This document shows, piece by piece, positions 16,010 to 24,117 of a stretch of 49,594 nucleotides of DNA. Each line of letters starts with the position of its first letter. Position 1 is the stretch's first letter. The position numbers and the translations under genes were made by a program. The DNA is from Terriglobales bacterium. Lineage in GTDB: Bacteria > Acidobacteriota > Terriglobia > Bryobacterales > Bryobacteraceae. The notes beneath the pieces were generated by a model. The model searched no databases. It was not told the DNA's origin and saw nothing but the letters and a program-made list of their open reading frames with translations. The stretch is taken from the NCBI GenBank assembly GCA_021372245.1, contig JAJFUV010000048.1:1-49594 (forward strand), read 5' to 3'.

Positions 16010-17305
16010 CTATTGTACCACCATCTTCGCTTTTTCTTCTCCATCTAGCGGAACATAAATTCTGGCTTGGAACATCGGCTCCAGGCCTTTCACAACAGCC
16101 GAACAGTCTGGGAGTTCCATGCTTTTCTTCCCATCCGTGACATAGATACCGGATCGATCAAATTTGTACCAGGCACCTTCTGCCAAATCGAGCCAGCCTC
16201 CCAACTCCTGGACTTTCGGCAGCACATCCCGCTGGAGCACCAGCACTTCCTTTGGTGTCGGAACCGCACCGGTTCGCGCCACCACCCGGTCGTGCCGGCG
16301 TAGCCGAATCAGTTCGCCGTGATCGCCGGCCCTACCATTATCGATTGAATCCCAAACTACCGCATCGGTCCACGAAACATACCGCCTCAGGTTCTCCAAG
16401 GTCTCCTCGTGAGTCGGAGCATCCGGAGGGCGAAATACCGAGCAATGTTGCCCCCCTCGAACTCGGCTATCCTCCTGGAGCACATACTTCAGTACCTCGG
16501 TAATGTGATGATCATAGGCCCGTCGCGTATGATGAAAATACACCTGCGTGAACATCATATACCGAGCGATGATCAGTCCCTCGACCGCTTGGATACCGCC
16601 ATCGTCAACAGCAACGATGAGGCCTTCGTTTTCTGGATGCGGCGCCACTGTCAGCGTTGCGATGAGCCGTAGTAGATCGTACCGTCCGTAGGCAACTCCC
16701 ACGTGGTATGAATCGCGGAGAAGGTAGTCAGCCCGATCGGCGTCCATCTGCCCTTTGACCAGTTCACGCCAAAACAGCATATTTTTCGGCGGATTGCCGT
16801 GGCCCAAGAAAGCGCAGAGTTCTTCGGCCGAAATTCCATGAACATTGTGAGGGTGATTCTTGAGGACATCCGCGAAGAAGTGGCTGATCAGCGCGGCGGT
16901 ATAGTCTTCGTGGTCGTATCGCTTCTTTTCCCCGGCGATTGTCGGCATCACATCTTCCCCAGCGTGAGAAAAGGGGGCATGGCCGACATCATGCAGCAAC
17001 GCTGCGAGCCGCAACATCGCTTCAGCCTTATCCAGATCGTCGCTGCTGAACAACGCATTCCCAGGTTTGATTCGCTCAATCTCCGCACGAATCTGTCGAA
17101 ACATCAGGCTTGCCACGTGCATGACGCCTAGCGAATGCTCAAATCGCGTGTGATTCGCTGCGGGATACACCATATCGGTCAGTGCAAGCTGCCGAATTCG
17201 CCGCAGTCGCTGGTACGCGGGAACGTCAATAATGTCTTGCTCCAGCGGCGTGAGCTTCACGAATCCGTGAATTGGGTCCCGAATTTCCTTATCAGGTCTA
17301 GACAT
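16010..17305 (-). CDS. HD-domain phosphohydrolase (SAMHD1/YwfO-like, possible dNTPase)
   Basis: The ATG at 17305 gives the usual family N-terminus (SRPDKEIRDPIHGFVKL); a longer frame from 17359 is possible. In the 431-residue product the metal site is visible: H57 in NHTRFEHSLG, H105-D106 in LLHDVGHAPFSH, and a downstream Asp in QMDADRADYLLRDSY. This is the HD arrangement of SAMHD1, bacterial dGTPases and YwfO/EF1143. These enzymes remove triphosphate from dNTPs, and dNTP depletion is a known anti-phage tactic. It sits with its YwgA-like partner between the integrase and the element end, a usual cargo position. Substrate specificity is not proved by the motifs. Confidence 0.8.
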   Translation of the reverse strand: MSRPDKEIRDPIHGFVKLTPLEQDIIDVPAYQRLRRIRQLALTDMVYPAANHTRFEHSLGVMHVASLMFRQIRAEIERIKPGNALFSSDDLDKAEAMLRLAALLHDVGHAPFSHAGEDVMPTIAGEKKRYDHEDYTAALISHFFADVLKNHPHNVHGISAEELCAFLGHGNPPKNMLFWRELVKGQMDADRADYLLRDSYHVGVAYGRYDLLRLIATLTVAPHPENEGLIVAVDDGGIQAVEGLIIARYMMFTQVYFHHTRRAYDHHITEVLKYVLQEDSRVRGGQHCSVFRPPDAPTHEETLENLRRYVSWTDAVVWDSIDNGRAGDHGELIRLRRHDRVVARTGAVPTPKEVLVLQRDVLPKVQELGGWLDLAEGAWYKFDRSGIYVTDGKKSMELPDCSAVVKGLEPMFQARIYVPLDGEEKAKMVVQ

Positions 17306-17452
17306 CGCAACTTGCGGAGCGCTTCTGTCGCAAAGGGCCTGTGAGAAGCGTACCATCAATCAAACAAGTCCGCACACCCATGTTTTGTTGCTGCCAAGTG
17401 TCGGCATATGTCGGATTGCGTGGACGCTGTTCAGACCAGCGATGGACCGCAT

Positions 17453-18757
17453 CTATTGAATGAGGGGAGACTCGGGTAAGGCACTGAGGAGGGGGGATGC
17501 CTGCGGAACTGATGTCGGACGCGTTTTCGAAAGTGGTGCCGCGGCTGCAAGTTTCTGCTGAATCAGCATGGTGAGCTCATTTTGCCGTTCGGGCGTGACG
17601 AAGGTGTATTCGCCCGTCATTTCCAGATCGCTGTGGCCGGCAATCTTGGAGGCCTCGATGGCACTGCCTCCCACCTGCTGCCGCCACGTGATATTGGCGC
17701 GCCGGAAGGAGTGCGGCCCCAGTCCTGGGAAGTCGCATTCCTCGGCTTCCGCAGCCTGATGGAGTGCGTCTCGCACGCCCGAGTCCCAGAGTGGCTTACC
17801 TGGCGCCCGTTTCTGCTGGAAGACAAATGAATCCGGCACGGCCTTGTCCTCGGCGGCTTTGGTCCGGAGGCGCCCAGCCAGATCGCCGATTCCCAAAACG
17901 CGCCTGCTACCCTCGCTCTTGGGGCAGCCGACCTCTTGGTGCCAGACGCGCTGTTCGATCTTGATTGTCGCGGCATCCAGGTTCACGTGCTTCCACTTCA
18001 ACCCCAGAACCTCTGAGATCCGCGCGCCAGTGGCGATACAGATTTCGATAACGAGCTTGTAGGGTTCTTCGAGGATTGCCAGCACGCGAGCGGTCTCATC
18101 GAACGAGAGGATGCGCCGCTCGTTCTTGTACCGCTTCTGGCCGAGCTTCGCCTTGCTGATAGGGCTCCGTTTGCCCTCTTCCCATAGCCCGTGTCCCTCT
18201 GCGTACTTGTAGATGCGGATCATGATCGCGCGCACGCCGTGCCTTGTCCAGTAGGAGCCGAAGGCCGTGTGAAGCCAGTCTTCTACCGCCTGCGGCTGCA
18301 CTTGGTTTAGACGGAGTTTCCCCCACCGCGGAACGATGTATTGGTTCAGGTAGAAGGTCTCCTTTTCGCGGGTCGGCTTGGCGATCTGGTCTGTCCGGCC
18401 AAGGTAGCCCTGCTCGTACATCGCCGTCACCTCGGAGAGGAGCGCCACGCCGGTCGCAGCTACTTGTTGGACAGCCTGCTCGACGGTGGGTGCGTTCAGC
18501 TTGGCCAGGAATTTATCACGCTCAATCTCGGCTTGCTTCTTGGTGATGGCGCCCTCGCCCTTGCTCGGCGCGATCTCGCCGTACTTCCTCAAGGTCTTGA
18601 CGGAACCGTCGGGCTGAACCTCTTCCGCCCGGTAACGGAATATCCAGGGCCAGCCCGGACGGTCCTTCCGCACCTTGACCTGGGGATGCTGTACCCGTGC
18701 TTTCACTCGTATACCTCCGGCTAGCTTCTGGAGGTTACCTTCAGCTTGCAGCATCAT
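17453..18757 (-). CDS. int: Tyrosine recombinase / integrase
   Basis: A 434-residue integrase with an intact catalytic set: R246 (GARISEV), K280, H349 and R352 (HSFRRANITW), H375 (GHSDLEMT) and nucleophile Y384 (GEYTFV). The core-binding SAM-like domain spans ~105-200. The N-terminus (~15-75) is arm-binding-like, with basic residues and a YRAEE...RKYGEI strand pair. A Pro/Ser-rich tail of ~35 residues follows the catalytic domain. It should catalyse integration into, and excision from, the tRNA-Pro gene whose scar is at 15.2 kb. The CCCGACA repeat array lies directly upstream and may control it. Confidence 0.92.
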   Translation of the reverse strand: MMLQAEGNLQKLAGGIRVKARVQHPQVKVRKDRPGWPWIFRYRAEEVQPDGSVKTLRKYGEIAPSKGEGAITKKQAEIERDKFLAKLNAPTVEQAVQQVAATGVALLSEVTAMYEQGYLGRTDQIAKPTREKETFYLNQYIVPRWGKLRLNQVQPQAVEDWLHTAFGSYWTRHGVRAIMIRIYKYAEGHGLWEEGKRSPISKAKLGQKRYKNERRILSFDETARVLAILEEPYKLVIEICIATGARISEVLGLKWKHVNLDAATIKIEQRVWHQEVGCPKSEGSRRVLGIGDLAGRLRTKAAEDKAVPDSFVFQQKRAPGKPLWDSGVRDALHQAAEAEECDFPGLGPHSFRRANITWRQQVGGSAIEASKIAGHSDLEMTGEYTFVTPERQNELTMLIQQKLAAAAPLSKTRPTSVPQASPLLSALPESPLIQ

Positions 18758-18848
18758 TCAAGTCCCGTATTATCAGAGAGTTGAGCGGATCTAGAGCGCA
18801 ATCGGCGGTTTCTCCAATATTCTCCGGGGCTCTCTCCTGATAGAAAAA

Positions 18849-18961
18849 CCCGACATTCCCGACATTTCTGGCCTAAGCAACTGATTCTGTTACCAACAAT
18901 CGCGTCGGGTTCTTCCAAAAAACCCGACAGCCGCCCGACATTTCGAGCTAAGAACCCGACA
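18849..18961. repeat. CCCGACA iteron-like array with hairpin, between primase and integrase genes
   Basis: Five direct copies of CCCGACA start at 18849, 18858, 18923, 18934 and 18955. Two are extended (CCCGACATTTC plus a shared CTAAG a few bases on). One inverted copy, GTCGGGTT at 18904-18911, pairs perfectly with AACCCGAC at 18921-18928 around a 9-base loop. No T tract follows the hairpin on either strand, so it is not a simple terminator. The array lies downstream of the replication gene and upstream of int. Possible roles are a replication origin, an excisionase site or an int operator. Confidence 0.6.
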
Positions 18962-18973
18962 TCGTGCTGCCGC

Positions 18974-21577
18974 TCACCGGTCATCATCATCCTCGTCGTA
19001 CGGCGCTTCCGGCAGGATGGTGCTTCGAAGAAAGTGCAAGACATCTTTGGAGGAGCCGGCAATGGATCGCCGAATGGTCAGCGTCTGGCGCTTCTCGTCG
19101 ATTGAGGCGAGGAGGCCCTTCTCGTGAAGCCGCTTCTTCAGCGTCTGCTCAGTAACCGCCAACTGTTCGCCGACATCCCGTCCGGCAGTCTGGATGACCC
19201 GATAGGCCGCCGTGGGTTCCAGATAGATGGCGTCACCGTCCACCCATCCGACGCAGTCCCCAAAAGGGGAGAAATTATCGATACCGGTAGAGCGCCAGCC
19301 GCAAGCCCCCGGTAATCGGTCCGGCTTTGTGCCATCGCGCGACTGCAAATGCGCCCGCCCAGATGAAAGGCATGCCCGCAGTGATTCCAGAAAACGCGAG
19401 GTCGGCTCGGTTGCCGCTTGATGTTTGGCCTGTGCCGCCGCGGCCGCGCGGAGGGCCTCCCAACATTCGTTGCTTAGGTGGTCTCGTCCGGCACCGTCCA
19501 CAGCTTCGGACGCGACGCAGAACTCCAGGTACAACTCGAAGGCGGCTTGCAGGTTTGCGACGATCTCCGGCGTGCGAGCGTGAGCTGAATTGCGCAGGGC
19601 AGCGGCGCGATACTCTGAGACTTTCCGGTCGAACGTGGCCCGCGCCTCGTCGTAGCGGCCAGCCAACCATTGCACGAAGCCACCCATGGCCTGGGCGTAG
19701 AGACCTTCCCGTCCATCTCTCTGGCATTTGGTGAGATCGCTGACTTTGATGCCGCCCTTTGGAAGCTCCAGGATCAGCAGCCGCGCCCGAACCGAATGGC
19801 CGCGTGGGATGTCTTCGCCAGTGGAAACGATCAACGCGCGCGGCGGCTTTGACTCCCGCAACTTGGCGGTGGAGTCCAGGCGGCCGCGACCAGCGTGGTT
19901 TCCGGCTGCGCGAAACACTCTATCTGCCGCGGCGTGATAACGCGCGACGTCAGTACCGCTACCCTGCGGCGCGAAATCGTCGATCACGAATAGCGCATCC
20001 TTCGCATGAAAGGCCAGCGCCTCGAGAGCATTCCCCGTCGAAGACCACGCGCCTGGTAGGTGCAGCCGATCCATGCCAGCCCCGAAGAACTGCTGATGGA
20101 GCGCCGCCACTTCGCTTTTGAATGCGCCGGTTTCTCCCGCCAGGTGCAAGGCGAAGTCGGCTTCACCAAACACCGCGCGGCACGTCGCCGCCAGCAACGG
20201 GAAACTGATCGACGGTGATCCCAGCTCCACCAGCCGAAGACTGGCTTTAACCGCAGAAGCAAGCGTATCCGGTCCCGCGGAGAGACGCAGTTCGTAGCGG
20301 CTCAGGGCGCCCAAGAGCCGCACAGTAACGTCGGACACCACCCCGGCATCGCAGACTGCGCCGCCGGCATGAAGGAAGAGCCAATGACCGTCCACCTTGC
20401 GCCAGCCGCTATGTGTGTAAATCCTGCGCTCTTCCGCTGTAACCGAGAACGACTGAATTGCTGCGCGCGCGTACTCCCGCTGGTTGGGAAACGTGATCGC
20501 GTGCGGCCCCATCTGCTCGATGGTCCAGTCCAAGCTGGCGAACCCTGAAGCGGGAATGTGGAAGCGACGGGTGCAGCCTGTGAGTTCGGCTTCAACCTCG
20601 AACTCGCGCTTCGTTTCCACGCCGTCGTCGAGGCAGATGTTAGTGACGATGGAAGCCCTGTAATTCGAAAGCTGGGTTTCGACAAGCCGCTCGCCCTTAT
20701 TCGTCACGCGAAACAGCCCATCCGGTCTTGACTGAAACTGAGGGGGACGTACGACTTGGAGGCGGGGGGCGGCAATTGGCTTTTCAAACAGTTTCAGCAC
20801 CCGCTCCGGCCCCCACGCCGCCAGCAGATCGTCTATGCCATTGACGCCGCAGTCTTCCGGGAGGTTGACGAATTGCGCTTTCGCGCTGCGCGCGGCTAGT
20901 TCCTTGGCGATCCCATTCCGCGCCCACTTCACGCTGTCATTGGTGTGGACGTTCGCATCAAAGACGATGAACACCAGCCGCCCGTCCCACGGGATGCGGC
21001 CCAGGTCGGCGATGGGGCCCTTTACATCCACCCTCTCGCCCTTGGGTCCGCCGGTCTTTCCGATTGTCCCTCGCCAATTCCAGACGCCTGCGATGGCAAT
21101 CGGAATGAATCGCGGCTTCTCCGTTTCGTGCCAAGCGAGCCTCCAGAGGGCAAGCGCCTTCTTCTCTCCTTCGACGAGCGCGATTGGAATCGACAGGTCA
21201 CAGAGATCGTACGCCGAGACTCCTGGCGGAATGTAGAGTCGGTTGGCGCTCCCAGGTGCCCCCAGGTACTTCTTGTCCGGCTTCGCGTTGCCCTGGCCAT
21301 CGTACTTCCAGTCGGGATTGTCTCGTCGCAGTCGGTAATTGAAAGTTCGCGGTTCACCAGGCCAATAGTACGGAATCACAATCCCTGCGCAGTCCCTGCT
21401 TCCCTTTTGGCCGACAACTTCCCTACCTTCGTGCGCTTCAACCCGACGCAACATGGCCGCATCGGCAACGTTCCGTGTAATCCAGGAACTCGATGAGAGC
21501 GTGGCGTAGTCGTTCTCAGTCAACGGTCCACCGCAGGTGGGCGGGACAATGTCCGGAATAGGAGTCGCGGTGGTCAT
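18974..21577 (-). CDS. DUF3854/DUF927-type primase-helicase for element replication
   Basis: An 867-residue replication protein. The N-terminus (residues ~1-260) looks like a DUF3854 primase-type region with a Toprim core: LVEGEKKALAL at ~134-144 and FIVFDANVHTND at ~205-216. A middle region and a DUF927-like helicase follow. The P-loop is an odd GETGAFKSE near 477, and the Walker B VIDDF is near 530. The C-terminus (~780-867) looks like a winged helix (EQTLKKRLHEKGLLASID). Such proteins start replication of phages and plasmids. Its ATG overlaps the stop of the upstream gene as ATGA, so the two are co-translated. Confidence 0.78.
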   Translation of the reverse strand: MTTATPIPDIVPPTCGGPLTENDYATLSSSSWITRNVADAAMLRRVEAHEGREVVGQKGSRDCAGIVIPYYWPGEPRTFNYRLRRDNPDWKYDGQGNAKPDKKYLGAPGSANRLYIPPGVSAYDLCDLSIPIALVEGEKKALALWRLAWHETEKPRFIPIAIAGVWNWRGTIGKTGGPKGERVDVKGPIADLGRIPWDGRLVFIVFDANVHTNDSVKWARNGIAKELAARSAKAQFVNLPEDCGVNGIDDLLAAWGPERVLKLFEKPIAAPRLQVVRPPQFQSRPDGLFRVTNKGERLVETQLSNYRASIVTNICLDDGVETKREFEVEAELTGCTRRFHIPASGFASLDWTIEQMGPHAITFPNQREYARAAIQSFSVTAEERRIYTHSGWRKVDGHWLFLHAGGAVCDAGVVSDVTVRLLGALSRYELRLSAGPDTLASAVKASLRLVELGSPSISFPLLAATCRAVFGEADFALHLAGETGAFKSEVAALHQQFFGAGMDRLHLPGAWSSTGNALEALAFHAKDALFVIDDFAPQGSGTDVARYHAAADRVFRAAGNHAGRGRLDSTAKLRESKPPRALIVSTGEDIPRGHSVRARLLILELPKGGIKVSDLTKCQRDGREGLYAQAMGGFVQWLAGRYDEARATFDRKVSEYRAAALRNSAHARTPEIVANLQAAFELYLEFCVASEAVDGAGRDHLSNECWEALRAAAAAQAKHQAATEPTSRFLESLRACLSSGRAHLQSRDGTKPDRLPGACGWRSTGIDNFSPFGDCVGWVDGDAIYLEPTAAYRVIQTAGRDVGEQLAVTEQTLKKRLHEKGLLASIDEKRQTLTIRRSIAGSSKDVLHFLRSTILPEAPYDEDDDDR

Positions 21578-21921
21578 TGTCGATCCACCCCCGTCTTCGG
21601 CCTCGGGCGCCCTTCCGGCTCCAGACCAATCGCTCGGGCGATGGCAAACGTCATTGCCCGTGCCTGTGATGACTCGCGGGCTTCTCCAGTAGTACCGGCA
21701 ACGCGGACCTTAGCCCAGAAACCCCCATTCCCAGCAGCACCCATCGCGTATTCCTGCGGAATTACACGCTCCAAAAGACGCTGGGCATCCGCTAGTCTTT
21801 CGGTAGGCTGAAATCGCCAGCGCGAAATCCACCCGCGATGGCCTGTAAGGAATCGGTCGGGACCGACGCCCCATCCCATCACGCGCCTGGCTAGGATAGC
21901 GGTAAGTTCCTCGTTTGTCAT
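21574..21921 (-). CDS. Phage ABA-sandwich-domain-like small protein
   Basis: The ATG at 21921 is chosen because a GGAG lies 6-7 bases before it; in-frame codons further upstream have no such signal. The 115-residue product begins TNEELTAILARRVMGW, followed by a WRFQPTERLADAQRLLERV segment. This is the pattern of the small phage 'ABA sandwich' domain. The rest is alanine-rich. It is coupled to the primase-helicase gene by a 4-bp ATGA overlap, which suggests an early-region accessory role. No function is established for the domain. Confidence 0.6.
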   Translation of the reverse strand: MTNEELTAILARRVMGWGVGPDRFLTGHRGWISRWRFQPTERLADAQRLLERVIPQEYAMGAAGNGGFWAKVRVAGTTGEARESSQARAMTFAIARAIGLEPEGRPRPKTGVDRQ

Positions 21922-22006
21922 AGTGATCTCCATCAACTTGCCTTTAGGAATTGCCCGCCGCCCAACAGAAGAGAAGGAGACGAGAAAAGGTTCGTGGGAA
22001 CACACG

Positions 22007-22021
22007 TCGGATTACATTCGG
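22007..22021 (-). promoter_or_regulatory. Copy 1 of duplicated upstream box (TCGGATTACATTCGG)
   Basis: The exact 15-mer TCGGATTACATTCGG lies 86 bp upstream of the start of the ABA-sandwich gene. A second copy lies at 23853-23867, 63 bp upstream of another minus-strand gene. On the minus strand it reads CCGAATGTAATCCGA and contains TGTAAT, a possible -10 hexamer, but no good -35 is seen. An operator for an element regulator is an alternative. One 15-mer repeat is expected by chance in a window this size; the matched gene contexts are what make it notable. Confidence 0.35.
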
Positions 22022-22166
22022 GTTCGGTTGTTGGTCGGGGCTGCGCTAACGAAAGAGAATGAGTGGTTTCGTGTTAACTACTTGCCGTCTATTCACGCTC
22101 TCCCGAGAAACACCGCAGGTATCGATTGCCGACAATTCCAAGGAGAGCGCCGGACGCCCGTGAAAA

Positions 22167-22451
22167 TTACTGGACGGTATCGGGGGCACGTCGTTCACAG
22201 GGGTTCACGCCAGGAATCAAGAGCGCCAATACGCGCCGTAGCCGCTGGGCTTCTGCGTGCTCGGCCTCTCCCAGGAACTCGTCTGCCTGCGACAATTCCA
22301 ATGCGCGCGCCTCGGCCGCGGCGATGGCCGACTCTGCCACTTGCAGGGTCAAGCCGGAATCGTCCACGCGCGCGAGCGGTATTGGTCCCTGCGTCGAAGC
22401 GGTCGGCTCGTAGACCAACATGAGCGTAATTGTGCCAATGCGCATACTCAT
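22167..22451 (-). CDS. Small hypothetical protein of the early region
   Basis: The ATG at 22451 is chosen because an AGAGG sits 6 bases upstream of it; a longer frame from 22541 would run into the neighbouring gene. The 94-residue product starts with a beta-like stretch (RIGTITLMLVYEPT). A long alanine/glutamate-rich helix follows (ESAIAAAEARALELSQADEF, then AEHAEAQRLRRVLALL) and ends at a short polar tail. The helix could form a coiled coil. It lies 25 bp downstream of the larger paralogue gene and is probably in its operon. I do not recognise a family. Confidence 0.5.
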   Translation of the reverse strand: MSMRIGTITLMLVYEPTASTQGPIPLARVDDSGLTLQVAESAIAAAEARALELSQADEFLGEAEHAEAQRLRRVLALLIPGVNPCERRAPDTVQ

Positions 22452-22476
22452 AGGGAACCTCTTCTTATGTCCGCTG

Positions 22477-23790
22477 CTACGCCAATACCTGTGAGTCTGT
22501 GCCCGATTCGGGCGTATCCTCTTCTGGGTCGCTGAAATCAAGTGAATGGGGTTCGACGAGGTAGACCCCAGCCCGCCGTGAATACGCTTTATTCGGAGGA
22601 CCCAGAAACAGTCTCGCTAATGCGGATTCGTCGGAATGCTCCCGCTCGTCTCGAAGCAGATCTAGGGCCTCGTTGAGTGTCTTGGCTTGAATGGCCAGGC
22701 CGTCGGACGAATCGGTGCGCGCCAAGATCATTGTTGATCCATCCCAAACCGCGAACGCGTTCGGACGGAGGCCACGAAGACCGGCGCCATCCTCAAATCT
22801 GTACTGCCAGCTGGGTCGGGGACTCAAATCTCGTCGTGGTTCGATCCTTTGAACCTGAAGAGATGGCCCGCCCGACATCAGTCCGGTGGGCTTCGGTGTC
22901 CGGCGCGCCAGGATGTTCTTCAGCGCTTCCGAGGGCGGTATGAACGACCGCTGCTTACGTTTTGCATCCGTTGGCCGCCTGTCTGCCGGTTCTTCTGGCG
23001 GTTGCTCGTGAAGGAACAGCGGGACGATGGTCCGCTGCCACTCCCGGTCTATCCACCTCCAGGCCGCCTCGATTTCGCGGGCTTCCTCTTTGCTCGCAGC
23101 CATAGTCACTGACCGTGGTCGGCTGAAACCGGCTGCTCGCTGTGTCAGGGCTTTAGCAAGTGCTGGAATCATTCGGGGTTTCCTGGCGACGTGCCGCGCC
23201 ACCTTCAGCCAGTCCACGGCATCGTATTCTTCATCCCGTTGCAGCCATTGGGGGATGTTATGGCCGACCGCAGGAAGGTCCTCATTATCGCGACAGTCCA
23301 TCGCCCCTTCCACAATGTCCGGCAACGGTTCGCCGTCTTCGAAGTTGCCGCACGGCGGCGAGATAGACTGGCGGACAGTTGGTCCATCCTCCAAACCGCT
23401 GCCGCGACCGCCCGGCTTCCTTCGAAACTCGCGGTCGGTGAAATCCAGCAGATGCATCGCGAGAGCCTGGCGTGCAGCCGCAGTGCCGACGTATGCTCTC
23501 GGGTTCTCCTTGTTCCGCCATCGACCTTCGGAAAGGACCTTTATCACGGCGGGTTGGTAGCATGGCCGGAGGTTCAAGGTACTCAGGGCTTCGTCCCAGG
23601 CTGGGCGATTCGCGTCGTAGATTGGTCCAGCAAGTGCGCGTTCAAAGATCGACGTTACGCGATCTCTGCGGGACTCTATCGCCGCCCGACACGGCTCCGG
23701 GCCGCTCCATCCTGATGGTATTTCCGCGCGCGCTTTTCTCGGAACGTGCTGATACCGCGGTGGATGATTCAGTCGGCCTGCGAGGTTCAT
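22477..23790 (-). CDS. Unknown protein, larger member of a tandem paralogue pair
   Basis: The ATG at 23790 has GGAGG 6 bases upstream and aligns with the N-terminus of the neighbouring paralogue, so the longer frame to 24105 is not used. The 437-residue product shares with the protein at 24118-25248 the blocks SIFERA, LNLRPCYQPAV and NPRAYVGTAAAR, then LLDFTDREFRR, QRDEEYDAVDW and the final WDGSTMILARTDSSDGLA. It has an extra Pro/Arg-rich insert (~250-330). The NPRAYV...AAAR block faintly recalls sigma-factor region 2, but this is weak. Function is unknown. Confidence 0.6.
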   Translation of the reverse strand: MNLAGRLNHPPRYQHVPRKARAEIPSGWSGPEPCRAAIESRRDRVTSIFERALAGPIYDANRPAWDEALSTLNLRPCYQPAVIKVLSEGRWRNKENPRAYVGTAAARQALAMHLLDFTDREFRRKPGGRGSGLEDGPTVRQSISPPCGNFEDGEPLPDIVEGAMDCRDNEDLPAVGHNIPQWLQRDEEYDAVDWLKVARHVARKPRMIPALAKALTQRAAGFSRPRSVTMAASKEEAREIEAAWRWIDREWQRTIVPLFLHEQPPEEPADRRPTDAKRKQRSFIPPSEALKNILARRTPKPTGLMSGGPSLQVQRIEPRRDLSPRPSWQYRFEDGAGLRGLRPNAFAVWDGSTMILARTDSSDGLAIQAKTLNEALDLLRDEREHSDESALARLFLGPPNKAYSRRAGVYLVEPHSLDFSDPEEDTPESGTDSQVLA

Positions 23791-24117
23791 CTCGCGCCTC
23801 CGCTGGCGATTGATGACGTTACGTCGAAGTTGTACGGCATAGGAGCAACACCTCGGATTACATTCGGTCGTTCTTGATTTGTATTGGAGAGCCGGTTCTT
23901 GAGGTAGCGGTGCGATGTTCAGACCCGGCAATTGCAACGCTATATTTGCCGGAGTGGAGTATGTGGGCCAGCGCTCCGATACCGCGAGTCTTCTCGCGAT
24001 TCGGCTGTGGAGCGGGTGTGTGCCGAGCGAACTGGCCTGTTCTTCCCCTCTACTATATATACGTGTGGCCAAGGGCCGGATTTTGGGACATTTTTCCGAC
24101 CGCAAGAATTCTGCGAA
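23791..24117. other. Intergenic stretch between the two paralogues, with copy 2 of the duplicated box
   Basis: No gene is seen. The exact 15-mer TCGGATTACATTCGG lies at 23853-23867, 63 bp upstream of the gene starting at 23790. Sequence around it also resembles copy 1 (22007-22021), with a GGA..CACAC-like lead. The region may carry a promoter so that the downstream genes are expressed apart from the first paralogue. Confidence 0.4.

Noticed and set aside
18904..18928. 8-bp hairpin as a terminator for the primase operon
   Set aside because: No T tract follows it on either strand, and its arms are part of the repeat array.
22477..24105. Longer start for the larger paralogue, adding 105 residues
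   Set aside because: The extension is Arg/Cys-rich, has no counterpart in the paralogue, and the ATG at 23790 has a clear GGAGG.
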